DNA of 64,000 nucleotides from Agrobacterium sp. AGB01 (GCF_014851585.1 NZ_JACVAB010000003.1:124001-188000), one strand, 5' to 3'. Counted from the first letter of the stretch, positions 1 to 8,937 are shown. The notes: a model not told the origin generated them from the sequence alone. Numbers and translations: made by a program.

Positions 1-26
1 ATCTGAACCGCACAGGAGTATTTGCA

Positions 27-1085
27 ATGACCCTATCGCGTCGCAATTTCAACAGGCTCGTACTTGGCGCAGGTGCTGGCGTTGGCCTCGCAGCTCCATT
101 TCACATCATCCGCCCGGCCTACGCCGAAATCAAAAAAGGCGACGAACTTGTCGTCGGTATCTGGGGCGGCGCCCAGGAAAAAATCGTCAAAGAATATGTT
201 GAAAAGCCGCTTGTCGAAAAATACGGCTGCAAGATTAGCTACGTGCTTGGTGGCACTGGTGACCGTCGCGCACGCGCCTATGCCGAGCGCGGTCGTCCAA
301 GCTTCGACGTGCTTTACCTCAACATCTATGAGAGCCGTCAGGCCGTAAAAGATGGCGTAACGCAGGAGCCGACCGCCAACGTTGCCAATTTCGAAGCGCT
401 TTACCCAAGCGCCCGCAAGGGAGGTTATGGCGTTGCCTTCAACCCTTGCACCATCGTTTACGACAAGCGCAAGGCATCCAAGCCGATCACCTCCTGGAAG
501 GACCTCTGGAACCCGGAATGGAAGGGCCGCATCGCTTGGCCGGATGGGCTTGGCGCTGAAGGCATTTCTGCATTGATGATGACAGCTCGCGCATGGGGCG
601 GCACTGAAAAAGACTTCGATATGGTGGTTGAAAAGGTGAAGGAATTGAAGCCTTTCGCTGCCATTCAGGCAAGTCAGGCACAGCTGTTTGAAATGTTCGA
701 TCAGGGCATCTGCGATCTCTCCGTCGAGTTCGGCAGCTTCACCCGCTCTTACGCGGAAACCCGCAATCCGAACATCGAAATTGCGTCTCCGACTGAAGGT
801 CAGGCACTGGCAATGAACGTTGCCTGCATCACCGAAGGCACCAAGAACCAGAAGCTGGCCGAAGAGTGGGTCAACCTGCACCTGTCCGAACCTTGCATGC
901 TGGCCTATGCCCGCGAAATCTATTACTCCCCGACCGTCAACAACATCACCATTCCTGACGATCTGAAGAGCAAGCTGATCGTTGGTGATGAGCAGGTTTC
1001 GCAGCTGGTTGATTTTGATTGGGATTTCATCAACGCCAACCGCGCCAAATGGCAGTCCCGTTATGACCGGGAGATCGCCGGATGA
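27..1085 (+). CDS. Polyamine-type ABC transporter substrate-binding protein (PotD family)
   Basis: This 352-residue protein should bind its ligand in the periplasm and deliver it to the permease encoded next. The N-terminus carries a twin-arginine signal (SRRNF at residues 4-8, hydrophobic stretch, AYA cleavage near 33), so export is probably by Tat. The mature part has the spermidine/putrescine-family pattern (VGIWGGAQ near the mature start, ITSWKDLWNPEWKGRI in the middle). The start follows an AGGAG box at 14-18. The stop overlaps the permease start (ATGA), which indicates one operon; an ATPase gene is expected upstream of the window. The exact ligand cannot be read; spermidine/putrescine, an opine or a similar cation are possible. 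Confidence 0.85.
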   Translation: MTLSRRNFNRLVLGAGAGVGLAAPFHIIRPAYAEIKKGDELVVGIWGGAQEKIVKEYVEKPLVEKYGCKISYVLGGTGDRRARAYAERGRPSFDVLYLNIYESRQAVKDGVTQEPTANVANFEALYPSARKGGYGVAFNPCTIVYDKRKASKPITSWKDLWNPEWKGRIAWPDGLGAEGISALMMTARAWGGTEKDFDMVVEKVKELKPFAAIQASQAQLFEMFDQGICDLSVEFGSFTRSYAETRNPNIEIASPTEGQALAMNVACITEGTKNQKLAEEWVNLHLSEPCMLAYAREIYYSPTVNNITIPDDLKSKLIVGDEQVSQLVDFDWDFINANRAKWQSRYDREIAG

Positions 1086-2770
1086 CACGGTGGATAGGAC
1101 CGGCCCTTTCAGCACCGGTTACTTTTTGGCTACTTTTGTCTTTCGCGGCACCCATGGCCGCGATCTTCCTGCTGTCGCTTCACGAATACCCTGATCCGTT
1201 TGGACCACTGATCACTGCGCCGTCGCTGGCGCAGTATATTGGTATCGTCACCGACAGTTTCTATTTCCGCGTTGTGGGTGAAACGATTGCACTCGGCCTT
1301 GGCGTCACCTTGCTGACGGCCCTGCTGGGTTATCCACTCGCCTACTGGCTGGCCCGCATTCCGGTGAAATACCGGGCTGCGGCCTTCGCCATCATTCTCA
1401 TTCCGCTGCTAACCAATGTGGTCGTGCGTTCGCTCGGCATTATTCTGCTGCTTGCGCCGGACGGATTGATCAATTCGGTGACTGGCCTCGTTGGTATTCC
1501 CAAGGCCGCCAACATGCTGTTCAACCATGGCGCTGTGGCGGTTGCTCTGGCGCAGGTCTTCCTGCCCTTCATGGTTCTTGCGCTTTACGACAGCATGCAG
1601 AACACCTCACCGCGTGTGCATGAGGCTGCCGAAAGCCTTGGCGCATCGCCTGCGATGCGTTTTCTGACGGTCGACCTCCCCCTGTCGCTGCCCGGCCTGC
1701 GTTCCGGCCTTGTCATCGTCTTCCTGATGGCCAGTACAGCCTATGTGTCCGCCACCTTGCTTGGCGGCAAGAAGGTCTGGACGACAGGCATGCTGGTCAT
1801 GCAGGAGGCGATCAAGAACCTCAACGCACCGCTTGCCTCGGCGCTTGCGGTCATCATGACCATCACCAGCTTGGCGTTTGCTGCCCTATGCGGCATCGGC
1901 ATGAAACGTCTGATGCCATGGCTGAACGAGCGCGCCAGCAACCCGGTATTCCTGCCGAATATCATTGTCAGGCTGGCAGATACCGTCGGTTTCGTGATCG
2001 CCCGCCTTTTGCTTGTGGCATCGCTTGGCTTGCTTCTCTTGCCACTGGTGCTCGTATGCATCCAGAGCTTCAACGATGTGCCACAGGCAACGGCCGCCGG
2101 TTTCAAGGGCTTCACACTCAAGTGGTATTACGCAGTTCTGTTCAACGGTGCCTATGCGGACGCTTTCTGGGTTTCAGTTCAGCTCGCCACGGTCTCGGTG
2201 CTGGTTGCCATTGCACTGGCGCTTCCGGCAGCATTTGCCCTAGCCCGCTTTCCGTTCAAGGGGCGCTCCGTCCTGATGACATTCTGGATGCTGCCACTGT
2301 CTTTGCCGCATGTGGCAATTGGTGTCGGCATGCTGAAACTGCTGCAAATCTATCTGATCGTGCCGCCGTTCCTCGGACTTGTGGCAATCCACGTCATCGT
2401 CATCCTGCCGTTTGCCATCACCCTGCTCACCACCTCGGTCATGCAGCTTGATCGTTCGCAGGAGGAAGCGGCCGCAAGTCTGGGCGCCGACCCTTTCAGG
2501 ATGTTTTTCCTGATCACACTGCCAGGCCTTGCGCCGGGTCTGTTTGCAGCAAGTCTCGTCGGCTTTCTGCTGAGCTTTGGTGAAGTAACGGTCACCAGCT
2601 TCCTGACCACGGCACGCCTGACAACCCTGCCGGTTCGTATCTACGCAGAATCAACCTTCAGTCTTGAACCGACAGCCCATGCAATCTCCGCAGTGCTGAT
2701 TGTGTTCACGGTGATGGCCCTGATCCTGGTCGGTCGCCTTGTCCGACTGGACAAGCTCTATGCCCGCTAA
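1082..2770 (+). CDS. Fused double ABC transporter permease (PotB-PotC type)
   Basis: An inner-membrane protein of 562 residues containing two binding-protein-dependent permease domains in one chain. Each half has several hydrophobic segments and its own EAA loop that contacts the ATPase: EAAESLGASP near residue 181 and EEAAASLGADP near residue 460. Most polyamine-type systems have two separate permeases, but fused versions are known in iron(III) and polyamine-family importers. It overlaps the binding-protein gene by 4 nt and is followed 29 nt later by the RidA gene. With the ATPase missing from the window, the complex is incomplete here. Confidence 0.88.
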   Translation: MTRWIGPALSAPVTFWLLLSFAAPMAAIFLLSLHEYPDPFGPLITAPSLAQYIGIVTDSFYFRVVGETIALGLGVTLLTALLGYPLAYWLARIPVKYRAAAFAIILIPLLTNVVVRSLGIILLLAPDGLINSVTGLVGIPKAANMLFNHGAVAVALAQVFLPFMVLALYDSMQNTSPRVHEAAESLGASPAMRFLTVDLPLSLPGLRSGLVIVFLMASTAYVSATLLGGKKVWTTGMLVMQEAIKNLNAPLASALAVIMTITSLAFAALCGIGMKRLMPWLNERASNPVFLPNIIVRLADTVGFVIARLLLVASLGLLLLPLVLVCIQSFNDVPQATAAGFKGFTLKWYYAVLFNGAYADAFWVSVQLATVSVLVAIALALPAAFALARFPFKGRSVLMTFWMLPLSLPHVAIGVGMLKLLQIYLIVPPFLGLVAIHVIVILPFAITLLTTSVMQLDRSQEEAAASLGADPFRMFFLITLPGLAPGLFAASLVGFLLSFGEVTVTSFLTTARLTTLPVRIYAESTFSLEPTAHAISAVLIVFTVMALILVGRLVRLDKLYAR

Positions 2771-2799
2771 ACGGTAACGGCGAAAAGGAAGCCAACATC

Positions 2800-3189
2800 A
2801 TGCAACAGGTTTTCAATCCGCCTGCGGTTCCCAAACCGTTCGGAGCCTATAATCACGGTGTGCTGGTGCCTCCGGGCGCCAGCCTGCTGGTCACTTCCGG
2901 GCAGCTCGGCATCGGTCTGGATGATGTCATTCCATGCGATGTCAGCGAACAGGCAGAACTATGCTTCCAGGCAATAGGTGCAATTCTCGAGGAGGCGGGC
3001 ATGAGTTTTGCGGATGTAATCCGCATTTCCGGCTTCGTGACACGCCGTGAAGATTTTCCAGCCTATATGGCCGTGCGCGATCGCTTCACTCTGGATCGCA
3101 AACCCACCTCGACCTTGATCGTGGTGGGTGGCTTCACGCGTCCGGAATTCAAGGTCGAAGTCGAGATTACCGCCGCAAAGATATTTTAA
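2800..3189 (+). CDS. RidA/YjgF/UK114-family protein
   Basis: A 129-residue single-domain protein of the RidA family, which hydrolyses reactive enamine/imine intermediates or acts on related small amides. Visible family features are the N-terminal FNPPAVPKPFGAYNHGV region, the LLVTSGQLG strand and a C-terminal RPEFKVEVEITA segment holding the position of the family arginine. A ribosome site (AAGGA) precedes the ATG. It closes the ABC transporter operon, which suggests that the imported compound is metabolised through an imine or amide intermediate. Archetypal RidA cannot be separated from the Rid2-7 subgroups by eye. Confidence 0.85.
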   Translation: MQQVFNPPAVPKPFGAYNHGVLVPPGASLLVTSGQLGIGLDDVIPCDVSEQAELCFQAIGAILEEAGMSFADVIRISGFVTRREDFPAYMAVRDRFTLDRKPTSTLIVVGGFTRPEFKVEVEITAAKIF

Positions 3190-3198
3190 GGGAAAAGT

Positions 3199-3216
3199 CC
3201 CGCTGTTCTCAGCGGG
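3199..3216. terminator. Hairpin between convergent RidA and creatininase genes
   Basis: The inverted repeat CCCGCTG...CAGCGGG overlaps the stop codon of the creatininase gene and lies 10 nt after the RidA stop. On the minus strand it is followed by GACTTTTCCC, a weak T-rich run. It probably ends both convergent transcripts. Confidence 0.5.
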
Positions 3217-3997
3217 AATACAATTCATCCAGCGAAAATCCTTCGAATTCGCGCAGCAGTTCGACGAAACCTGCCACCTGATGGCGGCAGATGATCTCGC
3301 CCTTTTCTGCACTACCCTTGGTCGCGTCACCAACCACGCCATGTGGGTTCAGGTCATGGGCAAGCCAGGACAGTACATGCGGCGGCGCTGGCTGCATGAA
3401 TTTCGAGCGGCTTTCAGCCTTCGACACGAAGTTCTGCGCGTTTTCCATACGCACGAGCTCAGGCCGGAAATGCAGCATCAGCGACGTTTCCACTTCGCCG
3501 CCATGAATGCCGAATTGTCTCTCATGCTCACTGATCAAACCATCCGGGTGACCGAAGCGGCCCCAATGAGTGCAGATAACCGCCATCTGGTGGCGCACCC
3601 GCAGCTCCCGGCCAACAATGCTCATGATGTCTGCATTACCGCCATGGGAGTTGACCATCACGAGTTTGCGGATACCGGCTTCCGCAACTTTGGTTCCGAT
3701 GGCAGTCCAGGCTGGGATAAGAATTTCGGGACCGAAAGACAATGACCCCGGACCGTAGACATGCTCATTCGCCTTGCCGATCTCCTGCGTCGGCAGCACG
3801 AGTATGTCGAGGTCGTCAGGGCGCTGTGTCTTCAACTCGTCGAGCATACCATTGGCAATGGCGACATCCGTTGCAACGGGCAGATGTGGCCCATGCTGCT
3901 CAGTCGAGGCGAGCGGCAGGATGGCTATGGTTTTTTCGGGCGATAAATGAGCAAAATCGTAGGTATTCAATTCATTCCAATAAAACGGCTTGCTCAT
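3209..3997 (-). CDS. Creatininase-family amidohydrolase
   Basis: A 262-residue metal-dependent hydrolase of the creatininase family, cytoplasmic, acting on cyclic or linear amide bonds. The metal and active-site motifs are visible: STEQHGPHLP (E33, H35), a following ATD, NSHGGN in the middle, and GIHGGEVETS. The start follows AGAGGGA with 5-nt spacing on the minus strand. It converges on the ABC transporter/RidA operon; together they fit uptake and hydrolysis of an amidic compound, but the substrate is not shown by the sequence. Related families include MftE-type peptidases and formamide hydrolases, so the creatinine label should not be taken literally. Confidence 0.85.
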   Translation of the reverse strand: MSKPFYWNELNTYDFAHLSPEKTIAILPLASTEQHGPHLPVATDVAIANGMLDELKTQRPDDLDILVLPTQEIGKANEHVYGPGSLSFGPEILIPAWTAIGTKVAEAGIRKLVMVNSHGGNADIMSIVGRELRVRHQMAVICTHWGRFGHPDGLISEHERQFGIHGGEVETSLMLHFRPELVRMENAQNFVSKAESRSKFMQPAPPHVLSWLAHDLNPHGVVGDATKGSAEKGEIICRHQVAGFVELLREFEGFSLDELYSR

Positions 3998-4282
3998 GTA
4001 AATCCCTCTGATTGTTTTGCGATCATCGTTAGAAGATTAGCCGGGTCTCGAACAGCATCAATTTGCGTCCACCTTGTTGCTTTTCTGCGAACGCCCCCCG
4101 ACGGTTTGAAGTCTGCTCACCGTATCTCCATATCAAACAGCAATGAAGCACATGCGACCAAAGGTATCGTCCGCCTCTCAAAGTTAATTACATTCTTGAC
4201 TGCAAATATCATGTTATGTAGGCCCAAGCAGGATCAGGTAGAGCATGCGCACCGCACACGCTCCAAATTGAAAGTATTCGAT
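3998..4282. other. Divergent intergenic region
   Basis: This 285-nt stretch separates the creatininase gene (minus) from the MetQ-like gene (plus) and must hold both promoters. It is more AT-rich around 4180-4220. A TTGACT at 4196-4201 has no well-spaced -10 partner. I recognised no riboswitch fold or operator palindrome. Confidence 0.4.
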
Positions 4283-5122
4283 ATGTTCGTCCAACGCCGT
4301 TTGAGAGATGTTTCAGCGCGAACTAGAATGTCTCGCGGGATTGTTGTCGGTATCATCGCGACATTGCTGGCCAGCATGTCTGCCGCTCCAAGCGCCATCG
4401 CCCAGGAACAAAAGGCGCTGCGCATTGCTTTGGCGACGAGCATTTCAAATGAAGCGGTTGAGATTGCAGCGAAAGAGGCCGAAGCCAAGGGCTTGAAGAT
4501 CGAGATCATCGAGTTCAACGACTGGAACACCCCCAACACGGCGGTTTCCGATCGCGAAGTCGATGCAAACCTGTTCCAGCATATTCCGTTTCTGGAATTC
4601 ACCAATGCAAATACCGGGCACAATCTGGTTCCGGTCGCCCCGGCATTCAGCACGCCCTTCGGACTCTATTCCAAAAAATACAAAACGCTTGAAGAATTGC
4701 CTGACAATGCCCGCGTGGTTTTCTCTGGGGACCCCGTCAATACCGCCCGTTCCCTGTTGTTGCTGCAGCGTGCGGGCCTGATTGAACTGAAGCCCGATGT
4801 TGGTCACCGCGCGACATTGGAAGACGTTGTCGTCTGGCACAAACCGCTCAACATCGTGCAGCTTGATGGCCCGCAGATTGCCCGCGCGCTGGATGAGGTC
4901 GATGCCGCTGCCACCTATCCGACATTTGCCAAACTGGCAGGTCTTGACCCGGCATCTGGCCTGATCTTCGAGAACGACCCGATTTATGCGTTCCAGTTTG
5001 TCACGCGTCCTGACATGAAGGACGACGCAAACCTGCGCAACTTCATCGACATCTATCGCGGCTCGGATGCTGTAAAGGCAAAGCTGCGCTCACTATATGG
5101 AAATCTGGTCTCTTTCCCCTGA
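4283..5122 (+). CDS. MetQ/NlpA-family periplasmic substrate-binding protein
   Basis: About 279 residues. The mature part has the NlpA/MetQ pattern: LRIALATSISNEA at the start, NTAVSDREVDANLFQHIPFLE in the middle, and VAPAFSTPFGLYSKKYKTLEELP, typical of D-methionine-type binding proteins. The signal peptide ends in AIAQ and has no lipobox cysteine, unlike classical MetQ lipoproteins, so the protein should be soluble in the periplasm. The start is uncertain: ATG 4283 has a weak GAAAG upstream; ATG 4328 gives a more compact signal peptide but lacks a ribosome site. No MetN ATPase or MetI permease lies beside it. The next gene is a lipoate-protein ligase 42 nt downstream, so a lipoate-related rather than methionine ligand is possible (inference). 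Confidence 0.8.
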   Translation: MFVQRRLRDVSARTRMSRGIVVGIIATLLASMSAAPSAIAQEQKALRIALATSISNEAVEIAAKEAEAKGLKIEIIEFNDWNTPNTAVSDREVDANLFQHIPFLEFTNANTGHNLVPVAPAFSTPFGLYSKKYKTLEELPDNARVVFSGDPVNTARSLLLLQRAGLIELKPDVGHRATLEDVVVWHKPLNIVQLDGPQIARALDEVDAAATYPTFAKLAGLDPASGLIFENDPIYAFQFVTRPDMKDDANLRNFIDIYRGSDAVKAKLRSLYGNLVSFP

Positions 5123-5164
5123 TTGAAATGACAAGGCATAGGCCTTCTGGATTGGAACACTAGC

Positions 5165-6214
5165 ATGCATGGTGAATACAAGGTGCAGGGCGGTAAGCTC
5201 GTGGTCGTGGATCTTGATAATATCAACGACCGTCTGACGAACGTGCAGGTGCACGGCGACTTTTTCCTCGAGCCGGCCGAGGCTCTGGACGATATCCGCA
5301 CCTCACTGGAAGGGCTACCGGTTATCTCGACCGTTGAAGACATTGTTGCCGCGATCAGAGCCGGCCTGCGCCCTGGCGCTGAAATGATCGGCTTCAGCCC
5401 TGAGGCCGTAGCAATCGCTGTGCGCCGGGCGCTCGGCGTCACTGGCACTTGGCGGGATTATGAATGGCAGATCATCGAGACCCCTGCGCTTCGTCCGGCC
5501 ATGCATCTTGCCCTTGATGAAATTCTGGCAAAGGAAGTGGGCGAAGGCCGCCGCGCCCCTTGCCTGCGCTTTTGGGAATGGGAACGTCCGGCCATCATTA
5601 TTGGCGGTTTCCAGTCACTTCGTAATGAAGTGGACATGGAGGCTGCGACCCAATTCGGCGTTGAGACCGTACGTCGTATCACGGGTGGTGGGGCAATGTT
5701 CGTCGAGCCCGGCACGACCGTGACCTATTCACTTTATGCACCAGCCGAACTCGTTCGCGACATGAGTTTTGCAGACTCCTATGCCTTCCTTGATGACTGG
5801 GTTTTGAAAGCTCTGAACTCCCTGGGAATTGATGCGTTTTATAAACCGCTCAACGACATCTCCAGTTCCAAGGGCAAGATCGGTGGCGCTGCACAGAAGC
5901 GCTTCACGTCGGGTGCCGTTCTCCACCATGTCACCATGGCCTACAACATGGATGCCGACAAAATGGTGCAGGTGTTGCGCATTGGCAGGGAAAAGCTGAG
6001 CGACAAGGGCACAACCAGCGCAAACAAACGCGTTGATCCCCTGCGCAGCCAGACCGGCTTACCACGCGAAGAGATCATCGAGCGGATGAAGGAAACCTTC
6101 CGATCCCTCAATGGCGGAATTGCCGGTGGCGTTTCTGCGGATGAATACGCAGCGGCCGAAAAGCTGGCAGCCGAGAAATTCTCGACCGACGAATGGCTGC
6201 GGCACATACCCTGA
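5165..6214 (+). CDS. Lipoate-protein ligase with fused N-terminal LplB-like domain
   Basis: A 349-residue cytoplasmic enzyme that should activate lipoate with ATP and attach it to lipoyl domains of 2-oxoacid dehydrogenases or GcvH. Residues 1-90 resemble the small accessory/C-terminal domain of lipoate ligases (HGEYKVQGGKLV, VHGDFFLEPAEAL, a GFSPEAVAIAVRRAL end). Residues about 97-349 form the BPL/LplA catalytic domain, with RRITGGGAMF near 170 and the catalytic-lysine segment SSKGKIGGAAQKR near 238. In E. coli LplA the accessory domain is C-terminal, and in Thermoplasma it is a separate LplB; here the order is reversed in one chain. It lies between a MetQ-like binding protein and an unknown protein. 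Confidence 0.85.
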   Translation: MHGEYKVQGGKLVVVDLDNINDRLTNVQVHGDFFLEPAEALDDIRTSLEGLPVISTVEDIVAAIRAGLRPGAEMIGFSPEAVAIAVRRALGVTGTWRDYEWQIIETPALRPAMHLALDEILAKEVGEGRRAPCLRFWEWERPAIIIGGFQSLRNEVDMEAATQFGVETVRRITGGGAMFVEPGTTVTYSLYAPAELVRDMSFADSYAFLDDWVLKALNSLGIDAFYKPLNDISSSKGKIGGAAQKRFTSGAVLHHVTMAYNMDADKMVQVLRIGREKLSDKGTTSANKRVDPLRSQTGLPREEIIERMKETFRSLNGGIAGGVSADEYAAAEKLAAEKFSTDEWLRHIP

Positions 6215-6240
6215 AATCATAACTGGCCATGACATCATGA

Positions 6241-6257
6241 CTGGGCCGTCGGCCCAG
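6241..6257. other. Compact GC-rich hairpin in the lipoate-ligase operon
   Basis: CTGGGCC-GTC-GGCCCAG forms a 7-bp stem between the ligase stop and the next start. No T-run follows, so it is more likely an mRNA stabilising or processing structure than a terminator. Confidence 0.4.
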
Positions 6258-6280
6258 ATCATTCATTCAGGAGAGTTGCC

Positions 6281-6811
6281 TTGGCACAGATGACGGTTGG
6301 CGCCGCAACCACAAACGAGGATTATCTCAACCGCCGGGCCGAACAACTGGTCATCGAGGGTTATCGATTCCTGGCCGGATTGGCTGATAGTCGCGCCAAA
6401 CTGACTTCACCATCAGTACTGCGTCTTTATCACGACAATCTTGGCGAACCTGCGGGCGCGGAAGCTGCCGTAGCTCTTGAACGACTTGTCGCCGCACTAA
6501 AAACTTTTCGAGCTAGCCCAATTGCCGCCTACCCGCCAGGTTCACGGTTTATCAGTCCGGACGAAGTTTTGGTGCTCGGAATTATCGCTGGGATTCAGCA
6601 TTGGGATGAGCAAATATTCCGTGCCTGCCTGAAACAGCTCTGCGCCGAAAGCGATCGGATCAGGGTGGCGGCGTCTGCCGAGACCTTTGCAATGGCCTTA
6701 CACAATGCCGGCATGATCCTGGCACCATTGCCATTCAGCTTAAGAGCCCGCATCGTCAGGCAGTCTGAGACACGCCGACAGAAGGTGCCAGCCTCCATCA
6801 CCCTGCATTGA
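6281..6811 (+). CDS. Uncharacterised protein downstream of lipoate ligase
   Basis: A 176-residue protein that I do not recognise. The TTG start at 6281 is chosen because AGGAG at 6269-6273 is spaced 7 nt from it, while the next ATG is 16 nt away. It is predicted soluble and largely helical, without signal peptide or membrane segment; features include an ERLVAAL helix, a PPGSRFISPDEVLVLGII segment and IQHWDEQIF. The 66-nt gap to the ligase and the shared direction suggest one operon, so a role linked to lipoate scavenging is possible, but nothing in the protein proves it. Confidence 0.6.
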   Translation: MAQMTVGAATTNEDYLNRRAEQLVIEGYRFLAGLADSRAKLTSPSVLRLYHDNLGEPAGAEAAVALERLVAALKTFRASPIAAYPPGSRFISPDEVLVLGIIAGIQHWDEQIFRACLKQLCAESDRIRVAASAETFAMALHNAGMILAPLPFSLRARIVRQSETRRQKVPASITLH

Positions 6812-6875
6812 TTTCCGCTCACACCTGGAAGCTCATTCAACTCGAATTGCGATTTAACCTGATAGCTTGGCGGAA

Positions 6876-7001
6876 ATGGCCGGTATTCTCAAACCCGACG
6901 GCCAATTGGCACTTGTGATACCTCCCGCTCCCATCAATCGGGCAGGCACACCCCATGAAGTGGTTTCCTTGCAACCCGCACGGCTGTTGATGGTCGGTTA
7001 G
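6876..7001 (+). pseudogene. Possible remnant of a zinc-type alcohol/quinone dehydrogenase
   Basis: A 41-codon open frame whose opening residues (MAGILKPDGQLALV) resemble the Rossmann-fold LLKPQGRLAL segment of medium-chain dehydrogenases. The in-frame upstream sequence meets a stop at 6855-6857 and no N-terminal domain exists. No ribosome site stands out. It may be decayed gene residue in the 260-nt gap between convergent operons, or chance. Confidence 0.22.
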
Positions 7002-7041
7002 CCGGCGTTACAACAGGCCTTTCCAGACATCGAAATAACAC

Positions 7042-7070
7042 CAGGGCCCTTTCGGGCCCTGTTTTCGTTT
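7042..7070 (+). terminator. Rho-independent terminator
   Basis: CAGGGCCC-TTTC-GGGCCCTG is a perfect 8-bp stem followed on the plus strand by TTTTCGTTTTT. It ends the lipoate-ligase operon transcript and lies immediately before the stop of the convergent dctM gene. Confidence 0.85.
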
Positions 7071-8363
7071 TTAGAGGAACAGCCTTGGTACGATCAGCGA
7101 AATCCAGGGGATGTAAGTCACCAGGAATAGCACTGCGAGCAACGCAAACAGGAATGGCCAGCTTTCGCGGATGTAGTGGCCGATTTTCACCTTGGCGATT
7201 GATATGGTGATGAACATCATCGTACCAACCGGCGGAGTAAAGCCGGCAATCGTCAGGTTGATCGACATGATGATGCCGAAGTGTACCGGGTCGATGCCCA
7301 TGCCCAAGACCACAGGCACAAAAAGCGGTGCCATCAAGATCATTGCAGAACCACCCTCAAAGAACGCGCCAACAGCGAGCAGAATGAGGTTGATGACAAG
7401 CAGCATGATTAGCGGATCGGAGATATTCGTCGTCAGGGCTGTGGCTACCATGGCGGGAATGCCTTCCCACGTCAGGTAGGCCGAGAACACAGTCGCCGCG
7501 CAGATCAGGAACATCACGCCCGCAGTCGCCAGTGTAGACTCCATTAGAATGAGAGGAATGTGCGACCATTTCAGCTGGCGATAAACCAAGGCACCGACAA
7601 GCGCCGCATAGATCACGCAAATCGCGCCAGCCTCGGTTGGGGTAAACAGGCCATAACGCAAGCCACCAAGGATAACGATCGGCAGAAACAGGGCCCAACT
7701 GGAATCCAGCGCCTGACGGCCGATCTCGCCCCATGAGGCCCTGCCTTCTCGGCTAGGCTTGTAGTTGCGCTTTTTCGAAATGATCGCAACGGTAATAGCA
7801 ATCGCTACATAGATCAGCAGCCCCGGCAAATAGCCGGCAAAGAAAATCCGCGTAATCGAGACATCAGCCACAAGCGCATAAAGGATCAAGATGATACCGG
7901 GCGGGATGATTGGCGCGATACAGGATGAGGCGGCGGTTACCACAGTGGAAAAACCCTTGTCGTAACCAAGTCGGGTCATTTCAGGCACGATCATCTTGGT
8001 GGTCATGGCCGCGTCAGCATTGGCAGAACCCGAAGGCCCGCCCAGCAGCATGTTCACCAACACATTCACCTGCGCCATTCCGCCAGTGTAATGGCCAACC
8101 AGCACGTTCGACAGCTTCAGGATTTTATCTGTAATTCCTGAATAGTTGAAAATGACGCCCGCACAGGTGAACAGCGGAATTGCCAGATAGGAAAACGCCT
8201 CCGTATTGGCCATCAGATTGGTGACCATCGTGTCGGTCGGCAGCAAAGTGTTGATGAACACGAAGTAGAAAGCCGCAGCACCCATCAGTGACAAAGCAAC
8301 CGGAACACGCAAAAGAAACAGCGCAAAAAGGACGAAAAGCGGCAGGTAGGAAGTCAAGCCCAT
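7071..8363 (-). CDS. TRAP transporter large permease (DctM)
   Basis: An inner-membrane protein of about 430 residues with some twelve hydrophobic segments, the ion-coupled translocation subunit of a TRAP importer. Family signatures are MGLTSYLPLFVLFALFLLRVP at the start (given here in description only), the GGPSGSANADAAM segment, IIPPGIILILYA and GFTPPVGTMMF. The frame is open upstream to 8453, but ATG 8363 fits the family N-terminus and has GGGGGCTCAC before it. It lies downstream of dctQ and dctP in the same operon. The ligand is a carboxylate or sugar acid by family habit. Confidence 0.92.
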   Translation of the reverse strand: MGLTSYLPLFVLFALFLLRVPVALSLMGAAAFYFVFINTLLPTDTMVTNLMANTEAFSYLAIPLFTCAGVIFNYSGITDKILKLSNVLVGHYTGGMAQVNVLVNMLLGGPSGSANADAAMTTKMIVPEMTRLGYDKGFSTVVTAASSCIAPIIPPGIILILYALVADVSITRIFFAGYLPGLLIYVAIAITVAIISKKRNYKPSREGRASWGEIGRQALDSSWALFLPIVILGGLRYGLFTPTEAGAICVIYAALVGALVYRQLKWSHIPLILMESTLATAGVMFLICAATVFSAYLTWEGIPAMVATALTTNISDPLIMLLVINLILLAVGAFFEGGSAMILMAPLFVPVVLGMGIDPVHFGIIMSINLTIAGFTPPVGTMMFITISIAKVKIGHYIRESWPFLFALLAVLFLVTYIPWISLIVPRLFL

Positions 8364-8430
8364 GTGAGCCCCCAGACGCTCCCAATGGAGCAAGTAATAA
8401 CGGGATGAAGAAGGTCGCAGCACATGACAG

Positions 8431-8937
8431 TTACATCTGCTCTTCCAGATCAACAGATGGCAGTTCCTGCCCTCTGAGGAGCATCACCAGAAAGCGGATG
8501 CTGTAAAATGTCATCAGACCAAACGAGATGGCCGGCGCGAGATTGATCCAGAAATAGGGAATTTCAAGAAACGCTGTACGACGAATCCATCCGGACATCG
8601 CAAGCGTTGCAGCCAGATAAAAGAAATACCCACAGATCACGACCATGATGATGTAGCTGATGATATGCGCAATATGCTTCGGGACGGGCGCGAACATATC
8701 AACGACCAGATCCACCGCGATCATCGCACGCATTCGAAACAGCAGTGACAATCCAAAAAAGACGGAATAGCCGAAAGCGATATAGGCAATTTCTTCAGTG
8801 AAAACCAATGAGTTACCCGTCGTAAAACGAATGATGACATTGGCCGAAATAACCAGCACCATGGTGGCAAATGCGACCATAGATACCGTCACCTCGAATT
8901 TTGAGACGAGCCCCGCTAACCGGTTCATCACATGCAT
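8431..8937 (-). CDS. TRAP transporter small permease (DctQ)
   Basis: A 168-residue membrane protein with four predicted transmembrane helices, the small subunit that partners DctM. The second half of helix 1 and the following FTEEIAYIAFGYSVFFG region match the family. It sits between dctP and dctM in the usual order and direction; 67 nt separate its stop from the dctM start. Confidence 0.9.
   Translation of the reverse strand: MHVMNRLAGLVSKFEVTVSMVAFATMVLVISANVIIRFTTGNSLVFTEEIAYIAFGYSVFFGLSLLFRMRAMIAVDLVVDMFAPVPKHIAHIISYIIMVVICGYFFYLAATLAMSGWIRRTAFLEIPYFWINLAPAISFGLMTFYSIRFLVMLLRGQELPSVDLEEQM

Noticed and set aside
33..1115. A 360-codon frame antisense to the binding-protein gene
   Set aside because: It mirrors the PotD-like gene codon by codon, has no ribosome site and no recognisable domain.
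4000..4282. Possible SAM riboswitch before the MetQ-like gene
   Set aside because: I could not fold a convincing SAM-II or other known aptamer by eye.
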